Of a DNA stretch of 47,265 nucleotides, positions 21,652 to 28,557 are shown in pieces. This stretch comes from a bacterium (GTDB taxonomy: Bacteria; Patescibacteriota; Saccharimonadia; Saccharimonadales; UBA4665). The translations under genes were made by a program, and so were the position numbers. The notes below the pieces were generated by a model, which did no database searches, was not told where the DNA came from, and worked only from the letters and a program-made list of their open reading frames with translations. The stretch covers positions 1 to 47,265 of the forward strand of contig DAIDMV010000004.1 in assembly GCA_027448765.1 (NCBI GenBank), given 5' to 3'. Position 1 is the first letter of the stretch. Every line of letters starts with the position of its first letter.

Positions 21652-24129
21652 TTAAACTACAAAATTAATTAATTTATTAACAACAAAGACTGTTTTCTTA
21701 ATTAATTGATTCTCTAGATAAGGCTTAAAATGCTGCTCTTGTTTAACTAAATTTTCGACCTGGGCTTGATCAAGATCAGGTTTAATCACTAAAGTACCAC
21801 GTAATTTACCATTCACCTGTACAATCAAAGTAACTTCTTTATCAATTAAAAGTTTGCGGTCGATTGTTGGCCAATTAGACAATTGTATAGAACTATCGTG
21901 ACCCAATATTTGCCACAACTCTTCAGCTATATGAGGAGCAAAAACTGATAATACAATCAAGTACGTCTCAAAGGCAATTTGCCAATTTTCTAGTTGAATA
22001 TGATTAATTTCTTCTTGATTAATTTTATATAAACTATTTAAAGTTTCCATCATAGAAGCAATGGCTGTATTGAAATTTAATTTATTGAGGTCTAATTCAA
22101 CTTGACTGACCATATTATTAATTATTATTTTTAATCGCTCTTCTGATTTAGAACTAATATCTTCAGCCTTAAAATTAGCTTTACTTGTCACAAACTGATT
22201 AATTAAATTCCAAACTCTATTTAAAAATCGATAAGTTCCAGCTAATATTTCTGAATTCCAGGCTGTTGTTAAATCATAAGGTGCAATAAAACCAACTGCT
22301 AATCTCAAACTATCGGCACCATAACCGTTACTAAGGATATCAAGTGGATTAACAACATTACCTTTTGACTTACTCATTTTTGAGCCGTCAGGACCCAAAA
22401 CAATACCTTGGGCTCGACGAACTAAATACGGTTCAGGTGATGGCAATAATTTAATATCAGCTAAAAAATTAGCCCAAAACCGTGAATATAACAAGTGAAG
22501 CGTGGTATGCTCCATACCACCTAAATAAAAATCAACCGGATACCAATACTGTAACTTGACTGGATCAACAAAATTTTTATCATTGGTTGAATCAAAATAT
22601 CTAAGATAATACCAGCTTGAACCAGCCCAATTAGGCATTGTGTCGGTTTCTCGTTTGGCTGGTTGATGACAAATTGGACAAGTGGTCTGAACAAAACTAT
22701 CAATTTTAGACAAAGGACTCTTACCGTCATCAGTTGGCTGATAACTTGATACATCTGGTAATTTAACTGGTAAATCTTTTTCTGGTACAGCTACTGGACC
22801 ATGAACCGGACAATGAATTATGGGAATTGGCTCACCCCAATAGTGTTGACGAGAAAAAACCCAGTCTCTTAACCTGTAATTAACCTGTTCTTCGGCTAAA
22901 TCTTGGCTAATTAAAAATTCTAAAATAACTCCTCTAGCTTGTTTAGAACTTAAACCATTGAATTGATCAGAATTAATCAGATAGCCGTCTTGACCGAAAA
23001 TCTCAACCTGATCAATCACTTTTTTAGCTAATTCTTTGTCTTTCGGAATAACCGAAACGCTAGCTTTAATATTGTGTTGTTTTAAAAATTCAGCATCTCT
23101 TTGATCGTGAATATCGCCAAAAACCGCGCCTGTGCCATAATTAGCTAAAACAAAATCAGCAATATAAATTGGAATTAATTTTTGATTGATCGGATTAATA
23201 GCATAACTACCTAAAAAATGCCCCGTTTTAGTTTGATGGTCTACTTGTCGGTCAACATCACTTTTAGATTGAGTATCTTTAATATACTCATTAACAACAG
23301 CTCGATTTTGCGGAATGGTTAACTGCTTAACCAAGGGATGCTCTGGAGCTAAAATCAAGCAAGCAGCACTATAGATTGTGTCAATTCTGGTAGTAAAAAC
23401 TTCAACCACTAGATCGCTTTGATCGACCTTGAATTTAATTTTTGCTCCACTACTTCGACCAATCCAATTAATCTGTTGATCAGCGATTTTATCTAAATAA
23501 TCAACCTGTTTTAATCCATCTATCAACTGATCGGCATACTTCGTAATTCTTAACATCCACTGCTTAAGATTCTTTTTTTCAACCAAGGTATCACATCTTT
23601 CGTGACGACCATTAACAACTTCTTCGTTAGCTAAACCAGTTTTACAAAACGGACACCAATTAATAGAAACTTCCTTTTGATAAGCCATATCATGTTTAAA
23701 AAATTGTAAGAATAACCACTGTGTCCATCTATAATAAGTTGGGTCTGAAGTATTAATCATTCTTGACCAATCAAGACTAAAGCCAAGAAGCTTCATTTGC
23801 TTTTCAAAATTCTTCATATTATCTTTTGTGGCTTTAACGGGTGAAATTTGATGTTTAATAGCATAGTTTTCAGTTGGCAAACCAAAAGCGTCAAAACCCA
23901 TCGGAAATAAAACGTTATAACCCTGCAATCTTTTATAACGAGCTAGAAAATCACCTAAAGTATATTCTCGAGTATGGCCTAAATGAATACCCGTTCCTGA
24001 TGGGTATGGAAATTCAACCAAGACAACATATTTAGTTTTTTTCGACAAATCTTCAGCCTGATAATAATTTTCGTCAGACCATTTTTTTTGCCATTTCGAC
24101 TCAATTGATTGCGGATTATACCTTGTCAT
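21652..24129 (-). CDS. leuS: Leucyl-tRNA synthetase
   Basis: This 825-residue class I synthetase has the HIGH-type motif HLGH (residues 49-52) after VEFPYPSGTGI. It also has the editing domain with VEVFTTRIDTIY, the block WYYLRYFDS, the KMSKS loop (GSKMSKSKGNVVNP), and a C-terminal anticodon-binding domain ending VNGKLRGTLVI. Both paired cysteine motifs near CPFCKTG and CPICH are kept. Size and motifs are standard. It follows ddl by seven bases, with an AGGA ribosome site. Confidence 0.97.
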   Translation of the reverse strand: MTRYNPQSIESKWQKKWSDENYYQAEDLSKKTKYVVLVEFPYPSGTGIHLGHTREYTLGDFLARYKRLQGYNVLFPMGFDAFGLPTENYAIKHQISPVKATKDNMKNFEKQMKLLGFSLDWSRMINTSDPTYYRWTQWLFLQFFKHDMAYQKEVSINWCPFCKTGLANEEVVNGRHERCDTLVEKKNLKQWMLRITKYADQLIDGLKQVDYLDKIADQQINWIGRSSGAKIKFKVDQSDLVVEVFTTRIDTIYSAACLILAPEHPLVKQLTIPQNRAVVNEYIKDTQSKSDVDRQVDHQTKTGHFLGSYAINPINQKLIPIYIADFVLANYGTGAVFGDIHDQRDAEFLKQHNIKASVSVIPKDKELAKKVIDQVEIFGQDGYLINSDQFNGLSSKQARGVILEFLISQDLAEEQVNYRLRDWVFSRQHYWGEPIPIIHCPVHGPVAVPEKDLPVKLPDVSSYQPTDDGKSPLSKIDSFVQTTCPICHQPAKRETDTMPNWAGSSWYYLRYFDSTNDKNFVDPVKLQYWYPVDFYLGGMEHTTLHLLYSRFWANFLADIKLLPSPEPYLVRRAQGIVLGPDGSKMSKSKGNVVNPLDILSNGYGADSLRLAVGFIAPYDLTTAWNSEILAGTYRFLNRVWNLINQFVTSKANFKAEDISSKSEERLKIIINNMVSQVELDLNKLNFNTAIASMMETLNSLYKINQEEINHIQLENWQIAFETYLIVLSVFAPHIAEELWQILGHDSSIQLSNWPTIDRKLLIDKEVTLIVQVNGKLRGTLVIKPDLDQAQVENLVKQEQHFKPYLENQLIKKTVFVVNKLINFVV

Positions 24130-24136
24130 CTTATTC

Positions 24137-25300
24137 CTAAAACTGCGTTAAATAGTTGGTTGAAAAAACCTTTTGAACGGCTTGATTATCTTGAAACTTA
24201 TCAAAAGCTAAATCAATTAATTGAATAACTAAATCGACATTAGATATACCAAATTTCTGAAAATTATGAGCATACAAAGATCCCGGCAAAGGATTAATCT
24301 CGTTAAAATAAACTTTTTGTAGTTTTGCGTCAATTAACATATCAACACGAGCAATACCACTTAAAGAAAAAATCTTATAAACCTTAACACCTAAATCTTC
24401 GGCTTGTTTATATAATTTTTTATCAAGTTTAGCTGGAACCTCTGAATAACCCTGGGAAGTTTGATCGGTTTTTTGACCACCGCTTTTTTTACCGCCAGAC
24501 AAATACTTGGTCTTAAAATCAAAAAAATCACCTGCTTTTAAAAGTGGTCGTTCTAGATAAGCTGGCTGTGGTTTTTGATTACCAATAATCGGCAAAGTAA
24601 CTTCAATTAAATTAGGTACTTCTTCCTCAATTAAAACTAAATCATCATAATAAAAAGCTAATTCTATGGCATTAATCAAATCTGGTAATTCTTTCACTCG
24701 ACTAATTCCAATTGATGAACCAAGATGAGCTGGTTTAACAAACAAAGGAAACTTTAATTTTGATTTAACTTTTTGAGCAATTTTTTCTAAAGATTGATCC
24801 TCTAGATCAGCTTTTTTAAACCACATAAATTCTGATGTATCAATCTGATTAACCTGAGCTAATTGTTTAGATAAAACTTTATTCATGGCAACAGCTGAAG
24901 CCGGCATATCACAACCAACATAAGCTACATTGGCCATTTCTAATAGACCCATCAAAGCTCCGTCTTCTCCTTTTGTACCGTGTAAAGCCGGGAAAACTAA
25001 GTCAACTTTGATTTTTTGATTTTTAATTTTATTACGATAAAAAATATTTAAACCTTGGCTAAGCCCTATTTTAACTGGCTCAATTTTAGATAAAAATTTA
25101 TCAACTTGACCAGATCGGAACAAAGATAGATCTTTTAATCTAGGGTGATAATACCAATTACCATTTTTAGCAATATAAAGAGGTACAACTGAAAATTTTT
25201 TCGTCATTTCTAAGGGTTTAATAATACTATTAATCGCCGTTATAATTGAAATATCGTGTTCGGTTGATTGACCACCAAAAATAACTAAAACTGTTTTCAT
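24137..25300 (-). CDS. ddl: D-alanine--D-alanine ligase
   Basis: This 387-residue ATP-grasp ligase makes the D-Ala-D-Ala dipeptide of peptidoglycan. Family signatures are FGGQSTEHDISI (8-19), PALHGTKGEDGALMG, FVKPAHLGSSIGISR and the metal/ADP site YFNEINPLPGS near the C-terminus. It appears to start a ddl-leuS operon from a leaderless promoter (TATAAT six bases before the ATG). It fits with murF and D,D-carboxypeptidase in the window and indicates a peptidoglycan wall. Confidence 0.96.
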   Translation of the reverse strand: MKTVLVIFGGQSTEHDISIITAINSIIKPLEMTKKFSVVPLYIAKNGNWYYHPRLKDLSLFRSGQVDKFLSKIEPVKIGLSQGLNIFYRNKIKNQKIKVDLVFPALHGTKGEDGALMGLLEMANVAYVGCDMPASAVAMNKVLSKQLAQVNQIDTSEFMWFKKADLEDQSLEKIAQKVKSKLKFPLFVKPAHLGSSIGISRVKELPDLINAIELAFYYDDLVLIEEEVPNLIEVTLPIIGNQKPQPAYLERPLLKAGDFFDFKTKYLSGGKKSGGQKTDQTSQGYSEVPAKLDKKLYKQAEDLGVKVYKIFSLSGIARVDMLIDAKLQKVYFNEINPLPGSLYAHNFQKFGISNVDLVIQLIDLAFDKFQDNQAVQKVFSTNYLTQF

Positions 25301-25306
25301 ATAGTA

Positions 25307-25312
25307 ATTATA
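25307..25312 (-). promoter_or_regulatory. -10 box of ddl, leaderless type
   Basis: TATAAT followed by TACTAT and ATG at 25300 on the minus strand. Confidence 0.58.
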
Positions 25313-25338
25313 CCTTAATTTCTAAGTCTTAATAAAAA

Positions 25339-26016
25339 TTACAATTTAGACAGTTTTTCGAGGCTTTTTAGATGTTGCATATTAATATTGTCAAGGTAAG
25401 TTACCTTGCCGTTCTCAGAGATTACGTTCTCAAATCTAATATCTTTTTGATAATTTTTAATGATTCTTAACTGATGTACGACGTCAAAATTATTAGTATA
25501 GTGTATATTGACGTAAGTTAAATGTTTAAAACAAAAAGTATCTGGATTGTTCTTTTTAGATTCAAAAGTCGAAGTCACTAAATTTAGTTGATCAACATTA
25601 TCAAAACCCAACTGATATAAAAATTCTTGATCACTAATCTGACTATAAAGAGTCCGATTGGCCAAATTTTCAAAAATTCCATCTCCTGACCAAAAATAAT
25701 CAACAAACCGTTGAACCTCTTCATCGTCTTTTAAATCAAAAAGAATCGGTGCTATATGCATTAAATCATTGTCGTTACAATGATTTTCAACTTGACTTAA
25801 ACCTTCTATTAGTAAACTAGAACCGATCGGATCGGTTAGATACACTGCCTGCTTTAAACAGCTTTCTAGAAAAATTAGATGAAAAAAAGTAAATCCATCA
25901 ACATCTTGACCGTGTCGGCAATTATAGTTTTTTAAACCACGAAAAACATATTCAATTTTGTTTAAATCATTAGTGACTTGAAATTCAGGCATTTTTTCTG
26001 GTGGAAATGATTCCAT
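25339..26016 (-). CDS. Hypothetical soluble protein
   Basis: I do not recognise this 225-residue protein. It has no signal or membrane helix, and is rich in Asp, Asn, His and Cys (for example NYNCRHGQDVDGFTFFHLIF and ENHCNDNDLMHIAPIL). The first two-thirds look helical; a distant HD-type hydrolase fold is conceivable but the defining His-Asp pair is not evident. It is a single-gene unit between the murF-like gene and ddl, with a good promoter (TTGTCA-17-TATAAA) ending seven bases before the ATG. Confidence 0.6.
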   Translation of the reverse strand: MESFPPEKMPEFQVTNDLNKIEYVFRGLKNYNCRHGQDVDGFTFFHLIFLESCLKQAVYLTDPIGSSLLIEGLSQVENHCNDNDLMHIAPILFDLKDDEEVQRFVDYFWSGDGIFENLANRTLYSQISDQEFLYQLGFDNVDQLNLVTSTFESKKNNPDTFCFKHLTYVNIHYTNNFDVVHQLRIIKNYQKDIRFENVISENGKVTYLDNINMQHLKSLEKLSKL

Positions 26017-26023
26017 TTAATAA

Positions 26024-26052
26024 TTTATATACTAAATAATACTTTTTGACAA
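26024..26052 (-). promoter_or_regulatory. Promoter with -35 TTGTCA and -10 TATAAA
   Basis: TTGTCA (26052-26047) and TATAAA (26029-26024) are 17 bases apart on the minus strand; the ATG at 26016 is seven bases after the -10, so the transcript is leaderless or nearly so. Confidence 0.65.
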
Positions 26053-26057
26053 TTTAT

Positions 26058-27497
26058 TTAATAATAGTTATCCGGCCAATCATTTTGTAATAACACTAAA
26101 TCACCTTTAGCAAACATCAAATTAAGGTTCTGATAAAATCGTAATGGTTCGTTCTCAATAATGAGTTCACCCTTAAAAGCTTCGTTTATTAAACCAGCTT
26201 GAATCGACGAAGTAGTAGAATTATTCATTAAAACAACTCTGTCAGGTTTCGCTTTAGCAATTAATTGACCAATCAAAAAATGAATTTCGTGACTTTTTTG
26301 GCCTTGATCAACTAAACCGGGCGTAACATAAATCTTTCGTTTAAATTTTAATTCTTTCAATAAATCCAAACCCGCTTTAATGCCTTCAATATTGCCATTA
26401 TAAGTATCGTCAACAATCATTGCGCCATTTAATTCATAAGGTTCCATCCTATGTTCAAATGGTTTGGTCTGACTAGCTGCTGATTCGATTGTTTTTTGGT
26501 CTAAGCCAAAATAATCAGCTAACGCGGCCACTAAAGCAAGTGGCCCAATTAAATGTCGACCAATTAGCGGACTTTTTAATTTTAAAATCTGGTCCTTTTT
26601 AGTCATTTTAAAACTTAGTCCGTTAATTTGACTTTTAATGTCACTGATTTTCCAACCCATAACTCTCTCGCGATTATACGTTTTAAAAGTATTTGATATA
26701 TAAGGTTTTAACTCTATAGATTCTAAATTAGCAAAAATATGATCATTGGAAACAAAATTTGTAATTGAAATTAAGTCGTCAGCTTGTTGGGCTAAATTTT
26801 TATAATGATCCTGGTGAACGGGGGCTAAACCAGTAATAATAGCGTGAGTTGGTTGAGTGATTTGAGCAAACTTAGCAATATCTTTTTTTCTGCCTTCACC
26901 GTATTCAATAATTAAAATATCTTCATCACCTTTAATTAACTGTGAAAAATTATAATGAGCAGCAGCCACATTTTGATTACCAGGTGTAGCTTCAACGTTT
27001 TTAGCGGCCGACAAAACTGTCAATAATAATTCCTTCATGGTTGTTTTGCCATAACTACCTAAAACAGCTATCTTAATGCCTGAAAATTCTTGAAATTTCT
27101 TTTTAGCTAATAAATTATTGTTGATAGTTTGTGGATTAATAATTAAAATTTTAACTACTAATAAGCCAACCACGATTAAATAAGGCCAAATAATAGGGTA
27201 AGAAATTAAGGTCGCTAAACCAAAATAAATTCCACCGCTTAAATGTTGAAAAAGACCTAGATAAATTAAGGTTAATCCAAATAAAATCTGAAGAATAAAG
27301 ACAACTGCTAAAAAACCATAAATTAGTTTAGATTTAGAGGTATAAACTAATTGTTTTCGCTTAATAATTTGACTGAAGTCTCTAGTTCGATTTAACCATT
27401 TTAAATAATTCCACAAATCATATTCACTAACCTGTAACATATAAGTAATAACTTTTGGAAATTTATAGCTATAAAGACTTGTTAATGGTTTAAACAT
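26058..27497 (-). CDS. murF: MurF-like Mur ligase with N-terminal membrane domain
   Basis: In this 479-residue protein, residues 57-121 contain about three membrane spans. From 140 on it is a Mur ligase: ATP loop LGSYGKTTMKE (146-156), central ATPGNQN, EYGEGRKKDI and the C-terminal domain VDDTYNGNIEGIKAGLDLL, typical of MurF, which adds D-Ala-D-Ala to the UDP-MurNAc-peptide. The usual N-terminal UDP-substrate domain is replaced by the membrane part, so it may act at the membrane or on a lipid-linked substrate. The start overlaps the alpha/beta hydrolase stop by eight bases. Confidence 0.82.
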   Translation of the reverse strand: MFKPLTSLYSYKFPKVITYMLQVSEYDLWNYLKWLNRTRDFSQIIKRKQLVYTSKSKLIYGFLAVVFILQILFGLTLIYLGLFQHLSGGIYFGLATLISYPIIWPYLIVVGLLVVKILIINPQTINNNLLAKKKFQEFSGIKIAVLGSYGKTTMKELLLTVLSAAKNVEATPGNQNVAAAHYNFSQLIKGDEDILIIEYGEGRKKDIAKFAQITQPTHAIITGLAPVHQDHYKNLAQQADDLISITNFVSNDHIFANLESIELKPYISNTFKTYNRERVMGWKISDIKSQINGLSFKMTKKDQILKLKSPLIGRHLIGPLALVAALADYFGLDQKTIESAASQTKPFEHRMEPYELNGAMIVDDTYNGNIEGIKAGLDLLKELKFKRKIYVTPGLVDQGQKSHEIHFLIGQLIAKAKPDRVVLMNNSTTSSIQAGLINEAFKGELIIENEPLRFYQNLNLMFAKGDLVLLQNDWPDNYY

Positions 27498-28248
27498 TTA
27501 AAAAACCTCGAATTATCTTAATTAACTGCTCGGGTTGATCTTGATAGATAAAATGACCACAATTTGATAAAATTTCTAATTTAGAATTTAATATATTGCG
27601 CTGTAAAATATGACCGTATTCTACTGGTGTCGCTTGATCATCTTGTCCATAAATTAACAGGGTAGGTATTTTAATCAACCTAGCATCTTCAGTAATATCT
27701 TGAGTGACAACTTTTTTAAAACTGTCTAACATGGCTTCACGCACAAATGCATCAGAACCTATTTTTTGATAAACCCTTTTTTTAAAATTATTTCTGAGAC
27801 CACCTGGCAACACAACGGATCCAATTTTAAAAATATGGGCAAATTGTCTAATAACAAAATTTCTTTTATTAAACTTAGTTCTAATACCAGCTGAGGCAAT
27901 TAAAATTAACTTTTTAGGTTCAATCATTTTTTTGGCTATCATTTCGATCGCAATAGCCCCACCATTAGAATGACCTATAATAGTATCTATCTGAGGATAA
28001 TTGATCTTTATTAAAAAATCCGCTGCAAAACTAGCAAAATCAGTATTGTCCCAAGCTCTATCGGGTAACCCACTTTCACCAAAGCCAGGTAAATCTAAAC
28101 TGATAACTGTATAACTTTCAGAAAAATAATCCTGTAGTATGCGTAAACTACTTAAATCCGTACCCCAACCATGAATTAAAAGAATTTGCTTTGATCCTTG
28201 ACCACTAACTAAATAATTCACTAAAGTTTTATTAACAATAACTTGCAT
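27490..28248 (-). CDS. Alpha/beta hydrolase
   Basis: This 252-residue protein has the alpha/beta-hydrolase fold: oxyanion region LIHGWGT (24-30), the nucleophile elbow GHSNGG with Ser94, the acid in YGQDDQATP (about 200-205), and the His in NCGHFIYQ near the C-terminus. DLPGFGESG is a typical family block. The substrate is unknown. It is followed by the murF-like gene with an eight-base overlap, so an envelope-related role is possible. A TATAAT box (28262-28257) lies eight bases before the ATG. Confidence 0.88.
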   Translation of the reverse strand: MQVIVNKTLVNYLVSGQGSKQILLIHGWGTDLSSLRILQDYFSESYTVISLDLPGFGESGLPDRAWDNTDFASFAADFLIKINYPQIDTIIGHSNGGAIAIEMIAKKMIEPKKLILIASAGIRTKFNKRNFVIRQFAHIFKIGSVVLPGGLRNNFKKRVYQKIGSDAFVREAMLDSFKKVVTQDITEDARLIKIPTLLIYGQDDQATPVEYGHILQRNILNSKLEILSNCGHFIYQDQPEQLIKIIRGFLNV

Positions 28249-28299
28249 TAATGTTTATTATACTAAAAAGAAGCTAAATCTTAATCAATATTAAAATAC

Positions 28300-28376
28300 T
28301 GGTGGAGATACAGGGATTCAAACCCTGGACCTCAGCGCTGCCAGCGCTGCGCTCTAATCAACTGAGCTATATCCCC
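28300..28376 (-). tRNA. tRNA-Ala (anticodon GGC)
   Basis: Read on the minus strand, the acceptor stem GGGGATA pairs with TATCTCC, followed by A and an encoded CCA. The D arm is GCTCAGTTGATTAGAGC, the anticodon stem-loop CAGCG-CTGGCAG-CGCTG has anticodon GGC, and the T arm is CAGGG-TTTGAAT-CCCTG. All expected stems pair. It lies between a structured RNA candidate and the alpha/beta-hydrolase gene. Confidence 0.97.
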
Positions 28377-28386
28377 ATTAATCATC

Positions 28387-28392
28387 ATTATA
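28387..28392 (-). promoter_or_regulatory. -10 box of tRNA-Ala
   Basis: TATAAT on the minus strand ends 10 bases before the tRNA 5' end. GTGAAA lies 16 bases upstream of it, inside the terminator hairpin, and may act as a -35 box. The U run of the upstream terminator directly precedes the box. Confidence 0.6.
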
Positions 28393-28394
28393 AC

Positions 28395-28421
28395 AAAAAG
28401 TACTAAGCTTTCACTTAGTAC
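28395..28421 (-). terminator. Rho-independent terminator of the structured RNA
   Basis: GTACTAAG-TGAAAG-CTTAGTAC on the minus strand (28421-28400) forms an 8-bp stem with six-base loop, followed at once by TTTTTGTT. It lies between the structured RNA candidate and the tRNA-Ala promoter. Confidence 0.8.
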
Positions 28422-28522
28422 AAGTCGTGCGCGCCCACCCTAAGCGACGGGTTGGGCATTAATCAAGCTTTTTATTTTTGCTTTTAGTTCGCCGCTTTTT
28501 ATTTTAATGCGCACGGCATTAA
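28395..28522 (-). ncRNA. Candidate structured small RNA with a pseudoknot
   Basis: No reading frame covers this GC-rich island. A consensus promoter (28528-28556) and a terminator (28395-28421) define a minus-strand transcript of about 128 bases. Seen elements: a long-range stem P1, GCCGTGCGC (28517-28509) with GCGCACGAC (28432-28424), eight of nine pairs with one C-A mismatch. Next is hairpin P2, GCCCAACCC (28457-28449) with GGGTGGGC (28440-28433), one bulged A, closing an eight-base loop. The P2 loop GTCGCTT (28448-28442) can pair with AAGCGGC (28497-28491), giving a pseudoknot of seven pairs including one G-U. The A-rich element AAAATAAAAAGC occurs twice (28505-28494 and 28478-28467). P1 and P2 share a continuous 3' strand and could stack. 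I do not recognise it as tmRNA, 6S, SRP or RNase P RNA. Confidence 0.7.
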
Positions 28523-28527
28523 TTAAA

Positions 28528-28556
28528 AGCATAACAACTTTTCACTAACTATTCAA
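28528..28556 (-). promoter_or_regulatory. Promoter of the structured RNA
   Basis: The -35 box TTGAAT (28556-28551) and -10 box TATGCT (28533-28528) are separated by 17 bases on the minus strand. The -35 lies directly after the stop codon of the upstream secreted-protein gene (28558). Start of transcription is expected near 28521. Confidence 0.7.
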
Positions 28557-28557
28557 C

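Noticed and set aside
28395-28522. Reading the structured region as tmRNA, 6S, SRP RNA or a riboswitch
   Set aside because: It lacks a tRNA-like end or tag, the 6S open-complex bubble and the SRP GGAAG loop pattern. It ends at its own terminator before a tRNA gene, not before a regulated coding gene.
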